Below, one piece after another: positions 1-5,340 of a DNA stretch of 6,313 bases (position 1 is its first letter; each line of letters opens with the position of its first letter). The stretch comes from an uncultured Flammeovirgaceae bacterium. GTDB lineage: Bacteria; Bacteroidota; Bacteroidia; Cytophagales; Cyclobacteriaceae. The DNA lies in contig CAKZPJ010000489.1 in assembly GCA_937138955.1 (NCBI GenBank), positions 1 to 6,313 on the forward strand, in the 5' to 3' direction. Position numbers and translations under genes: made by a program. The notes below the pieces were generated by a model that saw only the letters and a list, made by a program, of their open reading frames with translations, searched no databases and was not told where the DNA came from.

Positions 1-521
1 CGGATGTGCTTATGGAATGATTTAAAGACATCCATACGAAGAATGTCATAAAGCAATTGAGCACTGACGAATTCGGTAAGCGAACGGCTGGGCTTATAAA
101 CTAGGTTGTTCATACCCACTTCGTATTTGTAAGCAGCCTGTTCCAGAAACTTATCCAGCATATGGCTGCTGCCGGTTTCGAGAGATTCAAATAGACCTTT
201 AAGCTCACTAAGAGAGGCGGGTAGGTCAAGAAATTCGTCCTTATTAAAAACCACTCGGTAGGAAGGATCGAGACGAACTAGGTCGTAGTAATCAGCTACC
301 TGCTTATTGAAGGAAGCAAAGTAACGGTCAAAGACATCGGGCATCCAGTACCAACTGGGTCCCATGTCAAAAGTAAATCCTTGTTCTTGAAAGAATCGGG
401 CTCTTCCACCGGCAATGCCGTGCTTTTCAACCACGGTGACATCGAACCCAGCTTGCGCAAGATAAGACGCGGCAGAAAGCCCTGAAAAACCTGCGCCTAT
501 TACAATAACGCTTTTTGGCAT
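1..521 (-). CDS. crtI: Phytoene desaturase CrtI, N-terminal 173 codons (partial)
   Basis: FAD-dependent desaturase that converts phytoene stepwise to lycopene at the membrane, the first coloured step of carotenoid synthesis. Translating the minus strand from 521 gives MPKSVIVIGAGFSGLSAA, a dinucleotide-binding beta-alpha-beta fold with GxGxxG at residues 9-14, then VTVVEK (about 31-36) ending in the acidic residue expected to hold the FAD ribose. GGRAR follows near 41-45, and FDMGPSWYWMPDVF near 54-67 is the hallmark CrtI block. The frame is open to the left edge, so most of the expected 490 or so residues lie outside. The ATG at 521-519 overlaps the stop of the upstream sigma-factor gene by one base (TAATG), so translation is probably coupled. 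A CrtD-type desaturase is the main alternative, but the MGPSWYWMPD block favours CrtI. Confidence 0.93.
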   Translation of the reverse strand, partial: MPKSVIVIGAGFSGLSAASYLAQAGFDVTVVEKHGIAGGRARFFQEQGFTFDMGPSWYWMPDVFDRYFASFNKQVADYYDLVRLDPSYRVVFNKDEFLDLPASLSELKGLFESLETGSSHMLDKFLEQAAYKYEVGMNNLVYKPSRSLTEFVSAQLLYDILRMDVFKSFHKHI

Positions 522-1033
522 TAATCTTTAACTGAATAATTTTTAAGTACAGCTTTCAACTCTTTGCGAGCGATATGAATACGATTCTTTACTGTACCGA
601 TAGGAATATTCAAACGATCTGCTATTTCGTGGTATTTGAATCCCCGGTAGTGCATCATAAATGGAGTTTTATAAGCATCGTCTAACTTTGCGATAGCGCG
701 GGTAATATCTTTCATTGTAAAGCTAGCGTAAGCCAGATTTTCAGTGATATTACTAGTACTGTTGATATAGTGCAGATTATCAGTAGTATCTATAAAAGTA
801 TTTCGGCGCACCATACGCTGATAATTAGTAATGAAGGTATTCTTCATAATGGTGTATAACCATGCCTTAAGGTTAGTACCATCCGTAAACTTATCACGGT
901 TAGTAAATGCTTTCAGAATAGTTTCTTGAAGTAAGTCGTTAGCCTCTTCCATGTCTTTCGTCAATTTCAATGCGAAAGGCTTAAGAGATTTGGACATTTT
1001 GTCTAGCGAGTAACTGAATTCTAGTGCAGTCAT
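521..1033 (-). CDS. ECF-type RNA polymerase sigma factor beside crtI
   Basis: 170-residue sigma-70 family factor of the extracytoplasmic-function type, which directs RNA polymerase to a small set of promoters. Region 2 spans about residues 12-77, with DANDLLQET-like helix EEANDLLQET (29-38) and the core-binding/-10 segment KAWLYTIMKNTFITNYQR (56-73). Region 4 spans about 110-160, with helix-turn-helix GFKYHEIADRLNIPIGTVKN (131-150). Regions 1 and 3 are absent, as is usual for ECF factors. The ATG at 1033 matches where such proteins normally begin. No anti-sigma gene lies beside it; downstream is crtI, sharing one base (TAATG). By position it may drive carotenoid genes, as CarQ does in Myxococcus, but similar factors are common in Bacteroidota and its targets cannot be read from sequence. 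The AT-rich repeat region 1034-1452 lies directly upstream and probably controls it. Confidence 0.92.
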   Translation of the reverse strand: MTALEFSYSLDKMSKSLKPFALKLTKDMEEANDLLQETILKAFTNRDKFTDGTNLKAWLYTIMKNTFITNYQRMVRRNTFIDTTDNLHYINSTSNITENLAYASFTMKDITRAIAKLDDAYKTPFMMHYRGFKYHEIADRLNIPIGTVKNRIHIARKELKAVLKNYSVKD

Positions 1034-1073
1034 AAAGGTAACCTTTTGGGTTTGTTAAAAAATATGGATAAAC

Positions 1074-1127
1074 AGTTAAACAATAATAGCAAAAAATGTT
1101 TATGAATTCCAAATAATTGTTAAACAA
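1074..1127 (-). repeat. Paired TTGTTTAAC motifs, candidate operators
   Basis: Read on the minus strand, TTGTTTAAC occurs exactly at 1127-1119 and again at 1083-1075, 44 bp apart (about four helical turns), so both copies would face the same side of the DNA. The first sits in the odd palindrome TTGTT-A-AACAA (plus strand, 1117-1127). The second runs into CTGTTTA, partly mirroring itself. A related TTGTTTAAAC copy lies at 1393-1384, and AACAGTT is shared by 1071-1077 and 1149-1155. In such AT-rich DNA some recurrence is expected by chance, so the operator role is tentative. Confidence 0.4.
1081..1113 (-). promoter_or_regulatory. Candidate Bacteroidota-type promoter for the sigma-crtI unit
   Basis: On the minus strand TTTG at 1113-1110 is followed after 21 bp by TATTATTG at 1088-1081. 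This resembles the Bacteroidota housekeeping promoter (TTTG near -33, TAnnTTTG near -7) with one mismatch in the second element. It would start transcription near 1076-1073, giving a leader of roughly 40 bases. The two TTGTTTAAC motifs flank it, one just upstream of the -33 element and one overlapping the end of the -7 element, as a repressor site would. Match quality is modest and AT richness makes chance matches easy. Confidence 0.27.
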
Positions 1128-1320
1128 AAAGATAAAAAATTTTTATTTAACAGTTTTAAAAGCAATTTTTATAAAAATATCTTTATAAGATTGAAGTAAA
1201 AAAATATTCGCCTTATGCAGTATTTGTTTACCTTGCTTCTGATGTAAGTTATACAAAATAAATGAGAAATGGCAAAAGCAGTTGTCTTAATTCTAAAAAC
1301 GCTTAAGTATCCAGTAAAAA

Positions 1321-1334
1321 ATTGTTGATACAAT
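1321..1334. repeat. Inverted repeat ATTGT-N4-ACAAT
   Basis: The sequence ATTGTTGATACAAT has perfect 5-bp arms around a 4-bp spacer, the size and symmetry expected of a dimeric HTH-protein site. It lies about 290 bp upstream of the sigma-factor start and about 120 bp past the end of the MerR-type gene. Nearby TAACGTTA (1351-1358) and TGTTTAAACA (1383-1392) are perfect palindromes of 8 and 10 bp. No binding protein can be named from sequence alone. Confidence 0.3.
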
Positions 1335-1396
1335 AGAAATTAACACAGGATAACGTTAGGTTATACGTAAGCCAATTAAAACTGTTTAAACAAACG

Positions 1397-1415
1397 TCCT
1401 CTAAGTCGCTTAGGA
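1397..1415 (-). terminator. Weak hairpin after the MerR-type gene
   Basis: CTAAG (1401-1405) and CTTAG (1409-1413) form a 5-bp stem with a 3-base loop, slightly extendable through a bulge by flanking TCC/GGA. It lies about 40 bp beyond the stop codon of the minus-strand MerR-type gene and could end the lipA-to-merR transcript. No clear U-run follows in the minus direction, so it is at best a weak terminator. Confidence 0.2.
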
Positions 1416-1452
1416 AAGTGTTAAGGGGGTGTATTAAGAAAAATGAATAGAA

Positions 1453-2352
1453 CTACGCAGTTTGCTCTAGTCTATTCTCCTCAACAAATGAAATAAAATG
1501 CTCAATGCGAGTGAAAACGTGAGCGTTCTCTGAAGTGGCTACATCTTGTCCAATAATTTGATAACCACTGAGTAAGATCTGTGCCTCTGAAAATGTATCA
1601 GAAAGGCGGTTCACGTATTCTTGTACCTCAGAGGCAGAAGGACTTGTAGTAATAATTGTTAATATGTAATCGGGTCGATGGATATCGTAAATAGATTTTA
1701 AATCGGCAAAGGGAAGGTTTTGACCGAAATAGACTACTTTCTGCTGACGAGCTTTAATTAGGTAACAAATAAATAGAAGAGTAATTTCGTGTAACTCGCC
1801 TTCAGGCAAGTAAAGTAGATACTTGTTGGTATCACCGTTTGTATTCACGTACTGCCCATCAATAGCTACAATAAGTTTCTGTCGAATTAAGTTAGTAATA
1901 AAGTGCTCTTGAGCCGGGTTTATTGCACCAGTTTGCCAAAGAATCCCAATCTTAGAAAGAAAGGGATAAACCACATTAATCATGGTACTCTCAAAGCCAA
2001 GCTTGAGAATATTAGTGGCCATGATTTTTTCAAATCGATCTTCATCCAGATCAACCATTGCTAAAATAAGCGTATTGATTTGATCAGGATACCGTAGGTT
2101 CTTTTCGGTAAGATTAAGCACCTCTTTCCGCATTTGCTCATGACTCAGGCGGGCGATCTTTGATATCTTGTAGCCGTTATCTTTCAGAAGAGCGATATTG
2201 AGCACAAGTTTTAGATCATCGTTATCATAGTAGCGAATGTTAGTATCGGTGCGCTTAGGAAGAATAAATTGATAACGTTGTTCCCAAATACGTAAGGTGT
2301 GGGCTTTGATTCCCGATAGTTGCTCGATATCTTTAATTGAATAATGACTCAC
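1453..2352 (-). CDS. MerR-family regulator with CarH/LitR-like cobalamin-binding domain
   Basis: 299-residue transcription factor. Residues 3-70 form a MerR winged helix-turn-helix, with YSIKDIEQLSGIKAHTLRIW (4-23) followed by the EQRY typical of the CarA/CarH/LitR clade. Residues about 90-165 fit the helical cap of B12-binding domains and contain W139-x9-E149-H150, the Wx9EH signature that contacts the adenosyl group in CarH. Residues about 177-290 fit the Rossmann B12-binding fold. E186-L-H188-E-I-T191 matches the ExHxxG motif, with the cobalt-ligand histidine kept but the glycine replaced by threonine. The later GG motif is also weak (LSG, 261-263). In known CarH proteins adenosylcobalamin makes a tetramer that represses carotenoid genes in the dark, and light breaks it. 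Here light sensing is inference, strengthened by crt genes on both sides. The start is GTG at 2352; no upstream ATG exists before an in-frame stop, and the gene begins 32 bp after crtZ. Confidence 0.88.
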   Translation of the reverse strand: MSHYSIKDIEQLSGIKAHTLRIWEQRYQFILPKRTDTNIRYYDNDDLKLVLNIALLKDNGYKISKIARLSHEQMRKEVLNLTEKNLRYPDQINTLILAMVDLDEDRFEKIMATNILKLGFESTMINVVYPFLSKIGILWQTGAINPAQEHFITNLIRQKLIVAIDGQYVNTNGDTNKYLLYLPEGELHEITLLFICYLIKARQQKVVYFGQNLPFADLKSIYDIHRPDYILTIITTSPSASEVQEYVNRLSDTFSEAQILLSGYQIIGQDVATSENAHVFTRIEHFISFVEENRLEQTA

Positions 2353-2384
2353 AGGTTGCTTACTTAATGATTACTGATATAGGT

Positions 2385-2834
2385 TCAAGTCTTGTCGTTG
2401 CGATGTTTAAAATAGCGGCGTGGCACTAATAGTAGTCCAAAGGAAACCGAGTTATCTCGTTGGTTAGAGTGATGATGAGCGCGATGAGCGCGCGTGATAC
2501 CATCTAAGTAATAATCAGCGGGTCGCTTCCACTTCACTGCCCGACGATGAATAAGAATATCGTGTAAGATAAAGTAGACAAAACCGTATAGTGTAATACC
2601 GCATCCTATCCAAAAACGATAATCCAAGGTTTCTAACCCTAAAATGATGAGAATTATGGCAATACTGCCGAAGAAAACAGAAAAAAGATCATTTAGCTCA
2701 AAATGACCCAATTGTTTTTGGTGGTGTGTTTTATGAATAGACCAAAGGACGCCATGCATAAGGTACTTATGGAAAGCCCACGAAAAAAATTCCATTCCTA
2801 CGAAGCCTAAAATGACCAAACCAATAGCCAGCAT
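2385..2834 (-). CDS. crtZ: Beta-carotene hydroxylase CrtZ
   Basis: 149-residue integral-membrane di-iron hydroxylase of the fatty-acid-hydroxylase superfamily, adding 3-hydroxyl groups to beta-ionone rings. The full histidine set is visible: H22-KYLM-H27, H34-KT-HH (37-38), H91-DILI-H96 and H117-RA-HH (120-121). Hydrophobic stretches at about 2-18, 52-68 and 75-92 would place the iron site at the cytoplasmic face. Length is normal for bacterial CrtZ. The ATG at 2834 follows an A-rich leader without a Shine-Dalgarno site. It sits 45 bp after the CruF-type gene and 32 bp before the MerR-type gene on the same strand, so co-transcription is likely. With CruF it would yield 3-hydroxy, 1'-hydroxy xanthophylls. 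Confidence is high because all histidine boxes are intact. Confidence 0.93.
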   Translation of the reverse strand: MLAIGLVILGFVGMEFFSWAFHKYLMHGVLWSIHKTHHQKQLGHFELNDLFSVFFGSIAIILIILGLETLDYRFWIGCGITLYGFVYFILHDILIHRRAVKWKRPADYYLDGITRAHRAHHHSNQRDNSVSFGLLLVPRRYFKHRNDKT

Positions 2835-2852
2835 ATTGTTTTTTTTGTTAAC

Positions 2853-2870
2853 CTTTTACGTAACTAAAAG
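2853..2870. repeat. Inverted repeat CTTTTA-N6-TAAAAG upstream of crtZ
   Basis: Perfect 6-bp arms (2853-2858 and 2865-2870) flank a 6-bp spacer, and TTACGTAA at 2856-2863 is itself an 8-bp palindrome offset inside it. It lies in the 45-bp gap between the CruF-type gene and crtZ, about 20 bp before the crtZ start. In the minus direction it is followed by an A-run, not U, so it does not look like a terminator. An operator or an mRNA structure near the crtZ start is possible. Confidence 0.3.
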
Positions 2871-2879
2871 TTCACAAGA

Positions 2880-3542
2880 TTAAACAATACTACTCAAAAT
2901 TAAAAAAAAGACTACTTGGGCTGTAAAGAGATAGATTGCCACCGGATTCTTTTTTGAAAAGGGTAGATAGACATAAAACAATTGTATAACCCAAGCAACC
3001 GCCAACCAGCCTAGGTAATTTCTCAGCGGAACCGTTTCATTCTCCCAATACCAGAAATCAAAGAAGATAGCCACTGGTTCAATGAAAAAATCTAGCGCAA
3101 CCATCATTACCGCTGCTAATAGGCTTTTTACCAGCGGGGAGAAGGAAAGCGATGAGCAAATAATACCAATACAGTAGGAGAGGATAAACCAGTTAATACC
3201 TATAACTAAGGGTACTTCCATAATCTTGAACCCCAGCGTATCTCCGTATTGATAAGCCCCAAAGATTACTTCGGAATGGACACCGATTATTTCTATTCCT
3301 AACCCCAATGAAAAGGTAAATACCAGAAAGAATATAAATGCTCGATTCCAGTGGCGATGATAAAGCAGTAACAAAATGGCTGATACCACCAAATTAATCG
3401 GCGTTGCCCATTGAAAGTAAGGGCGGGTTAGCGGCCACGCTAGACCAATAATACCAGCTAGATGAGTTACTAACAGAAAACCAGCAGTAAACTGCCAGGT
3501 TTTGGTAAGCTGTTTCGTTTGGGTAACAACAGATAAGTTCAA
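2880..3542 (-). CDS. cruF: CruF-type carotenoid 1',2'-hydratase (DUF422 family)
   Basis: 220-residue multi-pass membrane protein, with about six to seven hydrophobic segments, of the DUF422 carotenoid-biosynthesis family (Pfam PF04240). CruF members add water to the psi end of acyclic or monocyclic carotenoids, making the 1'-hydroxyl of myxol-type pigments. Visible family blocks are E84-IIGVHSE-VIFGAYQYG (84-100), LGFKIMEVP (103-111) with W118, D151-FFIEPVA (151-158), and W164-YW-ENETVPLRNYLGW (164-179). The PxExxFF signature of CrtYc/CrtYd lycopene cyclases is absent, so it is not the fused cyclase. The best start is TTG at 3542, since no ATG lies near the N terminus and the next Met is far inside (residue 108). 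It begins 19 bp after lipA and precedes crtZ. The exact substrate is not readable from sequence; a bisanhydrobacterioruberin-type hydratase is the nearest alternative. Confidence 0.85.
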   Translation of the reverse strand: MNLSVVTQTKQLTKTWQFTAGFLLVTHLAGIIGLAWPLTRPYFQWATPINLVVSAILLLLYHRHWNRAFIFFLVFTFSLGLGIEIIGVHSEVIFGAYQYGDTLGFKIMEVPLVIGINWFILSYCIGIICSSLSFSPLVKSLLAAVMMVALDFFIEPVAIFFDFWYWENETVPLRNYLGWLAVAWVIQLFYVYLPFSKKNPVAIYLFTAQVVFFLILSSIV

Positions 3543-3561
3543 AAGGACTGAAATCGATATG

Positions 3562-4443
3562 CTATACGTGAACGTGACGTTCGGCGTGATAAGACGAACG
3601 CACTAATGGGCCCGACTCTACGTACTTTAACCCTCGGGCTAATCCCTCTTCTTTAAAATGCTCAAATTTATCGGGATGAATGAATTCAGCCACTTCAATA
3701 TGCATCTTAGTAGGTTGCAGATACTGGCCTAACGTAAGAATGTCCAAACCGTGATCTACCAAATCGTCTATCACTTTATAGATTTCATCATCCGTCTCTC
3801 CCAATCCCAACATCACTCCTGATTTGGTTCGTTTTTCAGCTTCTTTGGTCAGTTTGATTTGATCTAAACTACGTTGATATTTTGCTTGCGGACGCACTCG
3901 GCGATATAGTCGCTCTACGGTCTCCATGTTGTGCGAGACAACTTCTTGTCCAGCATCAATCATGCGATATAATGCTTCCCAATTACCTTTTACGTCAGGA
4001 ATCAATGTCTCAATAGTGGTTGTGGGAGAAAGTTCTTTGACCAATTGTACAGTCTGGTACCAAATTTCAGCCCCACGATCTTTTAATTCATCACGATTAA
4101 CTGAGGTAATTACTGCGTGCTTCACTTCCATCAATTTGATGGCTTCGGCTACTCTACGAGGTTCGTCGGTATCATACTCCGGCGGGCGTCCGGTAGCAAC
4201 CGCACAAAAAGTACAGCTACGGGTACAAACATTGCCTAAAATCATGAAGGTAGCCGTACCTGCTCCCCAACACTCACCCATATTTGGGCAACTACCGCTT
4301 TCGCAAATAGTATGCAGTTTATATTGGTCAACTAGTTTACGTACTCGAGCATATTCTTTTCCCACCGGAAGCTTTACTCTTAGCCAGTTAGGCTTACGGG
4401 CACGCTGGGTATTTTCTTCGGAAATTACCGGTAATTCAATCAT
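3562..4443 (-). CDS. lipA: Lipoyl synthase LipA
   Basis: 293-residue radical-SAM enzyme that inserts two sulfurs into protein-bound octanoyl groups, making the lipoyl cofactor of pyruvate and 2-oxoglutarate dehydrogenases and the glycine cleavage system. Both iron-sulfur sites are complete: the auxiliary cluster cysteines C47-x4-C52-x5-C58 ([12 protein letters not shown]) and the radical-SAM triad C73-x3-C77-x2-C80 (CTRSCTFC). The C-terminal RSSYHA (282-287) supplies the serine ligand of the auxiliary cluster. Length is normal and the frame is unbroken. The ATG is at 4443. It is the first gene of the tight same-strand run lipA, cruF, crtZ, merR. No octanoyltransferase gene (lipB) is nearby. 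A housekeeping enzyme leading pigment genes may reflect shared transcription or mere proximity. Confidence 0.97.
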   Translation of the reverse strand: MIELPVISEENTQRARKPNWLRVKLPVGKEYARVRKLVDQYKLHTICESGSCPNMGECWGAGTATFMILGNVCTRSCTFCAVATGRPPEYDTDEPRRVAEAIKLMEVKHAVITSVNRDELKDRGAEIWYQTVQLVKELSPTTTIETLIPDVKGNWEALYRMIDAGQEVVSHNMETVERLYRRVRPQAKYQRSLDQIKLTKEAEKRTKSGVMLGLGETDDEIYKVIDDLVDHGLDILTLGQYLQPTKMHIEVAEFIHPDKFEHFKEEGLARGLKYVESGPLVRSSYHAERHVHV

Positions 4444-4479
4444 AGGAAGGTAAAAACAAATAGTATTATTCTAGAAACT

Positions 4480-4500
4480 ACTCTACCAGAACAGTAGAGT
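4480..4500 (-). terminator. 7-bp hairpin between the secreted-protein gene and lipA
   Basis: ACTCTAC (4480-4486) and GTAGAGT (4494-4500) pair perfectly around a 7-base loop. In the minus direction it follows the stop of the secreted-protein gene by about 40 bp and is followed by AGTTTCTAG, only a weak U-run. It probably ends that transcript, leaving about 35 bp for a lipA promoter. TACTATTTG at 4469-4461 loosely resembles a Bacteroidota -7 box. Confidence 0.38.
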
Positions 4501-4540
4501 GATGTGATTGATTCCCTGAGCTAACTTGGAATTTAGGTTG

Positions 4541-5284
4541 CTACTTCCGCCCTCCGTAGAAGAGCATAATAAAAGCGGAGGGAAAAATTTGGCGATTATT
4601 AGCTAACGGTACTAATTCAATTCTTTCGGTAAAGGCTTCAAGCTGAAATCCGGCTTCAAATCCAGTCACATCGTTTTTAAAAGTTCCAAACTCAAATGCT
4701 AAAGACGCTTTTATGTTAGCACCCACTTTAATTTGAGATTCTCCAATGCCGCGAAGGAAAGGCCCCGAGCCAACAATCCGACTGGTTTCAGGATATTGCT
4801 CAGGATCATAAGCTACGGTGATTACCCGATTACTATTCTCAGCGTACTGAATATAGTAAGGCATAAGTACTCCGAAGGTTGGCCCCCCAGCTAAAATGGC
4901 GTTAACCTGCACTCCTTGCTGGGGCGCTTTTTTAAATACTACCCACTCGCGACCATACTGGGGTCGTATTGAGAAAAGATAGTTGGTTTTCCCCAGCAAA
5001 AATGTATTGCCGCTCACGCGCGATACTCGGCGTAATTCTTTAGGATGCTTTACATTAACAATCTCCAATCCAAACGATTGGAATTGATTGTCATTGATAA
5101 CTCGGCTAAATTTGCCCGCTATTCCAGCAATGAGTCCGGAATTAGTATTTTTGCTAATACCCCAAATATACTCACGGCTATAATCATAAGCACCCCGCTC
5201 CTGAGCCTCGGCGACTTGAATAAATCCAATAAGAGCTATTAAGAGTATGAAGCTAAAGGGATTTTTGGTAATTTTCCTGCTCAT
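4541..5284 (-). CDS. Secreted, probably outer-membrane beta-barrel protein of unknown function
   Basis: 247 residues with a clear signal peptide: basic start (SRKITKN), hydrophobic core about 10-24, and a likely signal peptidase I cut at AEA-Q (27/28). No lipobox cysteine is present. The mature part is rich in short alternating segments such as SIRPQYGREWVVF (105-117), VQVNAILAGGPTFGVLMPYY (125-144), IKVGANIKASLAFEFG (185-200) and TGFEAGFQLEAFTERIELV (207-225), consistent with a small barrel. The C terminus SAFIMLFYGGRK has a final strand but not the classical terminal phenylalanine. I do not recognise the family. Its ATG at 5284 is divergent from the OsmC gene across 56 bp, and a hairpin separates it from lipA. 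It could be a cell-envelope structural protein or small transporter; no role in pigment synthesis is shown. Confidence 0.75.
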   Translation of the reverse strand: MSRKITKNPFSFILLIALIGFIQVAEAQERGAYDYSREYIWGISKNTNSGLIAGIAGKFSRVINDNQFQSFGLEIVNVKHPKELRRVSRVSGNTFLLGKTNYLFSIRPQYGREWVVFKKAPQQGVQVNAILAGGPTFGVLMPYYIQYAENSNRVITVAYDPEQYPETSRIVGSGPFLRGIGESQIKVGANIKASLAFEFGTFKNDVTGFEAGFQLEAFTERIELVPLANNRQIFPSAFIMLFYGGRK

Positions 5285-5340
5285 ATGCCAGATAGTATCG
5301 TTAACCTATAAATGTACAAAGTAAAAACTATCAATTTAGT
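5285..5340. promoter_or_regulatory. Divergent promoter region, secreted-protein gene / osmC
   Basis: A 56-bp AT-rich spacer between two divergent ATGs must hold, or overlap, both promoters. An inverted repeat GATAGT (5291-5296) / ACTATC (5327-5332) has arm starts 36 bp apart, near each gene start. On the minus strand TTACTTTG (5324-5317) differs by one base from TAnnTTTG, but no convincing -33 partner is at the right distance. No clear plus-strand promoter is visible. Confidence 0.4.

Larger units (their letters stand above)
1034..1452 (-). promoter_or_regulatory. AT-rich, repeat-bearing control region upstream of the sigma-crtI unit
   Basis: About 420 bp with no convincing gene on either strand, lying between the end of the MerR-type gene and the start of the sigma gene. 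It is strikingly A/T rich, most so at 1051-1205, with A/T-tract palindrome ATAAAAAATTTTTAT at 1132-1146 that could give bent DNA. It holds three TTGTTTAAC-type motifs (minus strand, near 1127, 1083 and 1393). It also holds the palindromes TGTTTAAACA (1383-1392), TAACGTTA (1351-1358) and ATTGT-TGAT-ACAAT (1321-1334). Its length is generous for a simple Bacteroidota promoter and fits a regulated one. The neighbouring CarH-like protein is an obvious candidate to bind here, but that is inference. A small RNA inside it cannot be excluded. Confidence 0.55.

Noticed and set aside
1132..1146. A/T palindrome ATAAAAAATTTTTAT as a terminator
   Set aside because: The stem would contain only A-T pairs and lies upstream of, not after, a gene on the minus strand; curvature or chance is more likely.
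1248..1275. Minus-strand TTGCCA-N16-TATAAC, resembling a sigma-70 promoter of Proteobacteria
   Set aside because: Bacteroidota housekeeping promoters use a different consensus (TTTG / TAnnTTTG), and AT-rich DNA yields such matches readily.
1034..1452. A cobalamin riboswitch before the sigma factor
   Set aside because: No B12-box-like conserved core or suitable stem set is visible in the AT-rich leader.
2880..3542. Reading this membrane protein as the fused lycopene cyclase CrtYcd common in Bacteroidota crt clusters
   Set aside because: The PxExxFF cyclase motif is missing, while the DUF422/CruF blocks around residues 84-118 and 151-179 are present.
3926..4453. 175-codon plus-strand open frame
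   Set aside because: It lies entirely antisense to lipA, whose cysteine motifs and length are fully intact, and its translation resembles no protein domain.
5045..5242. 65-codon plus-strand open frame
   Set aside because: It is antisense to the signal-peptide and N-terminal part of the secreted-protein gene and shows no protein-like features of its own.
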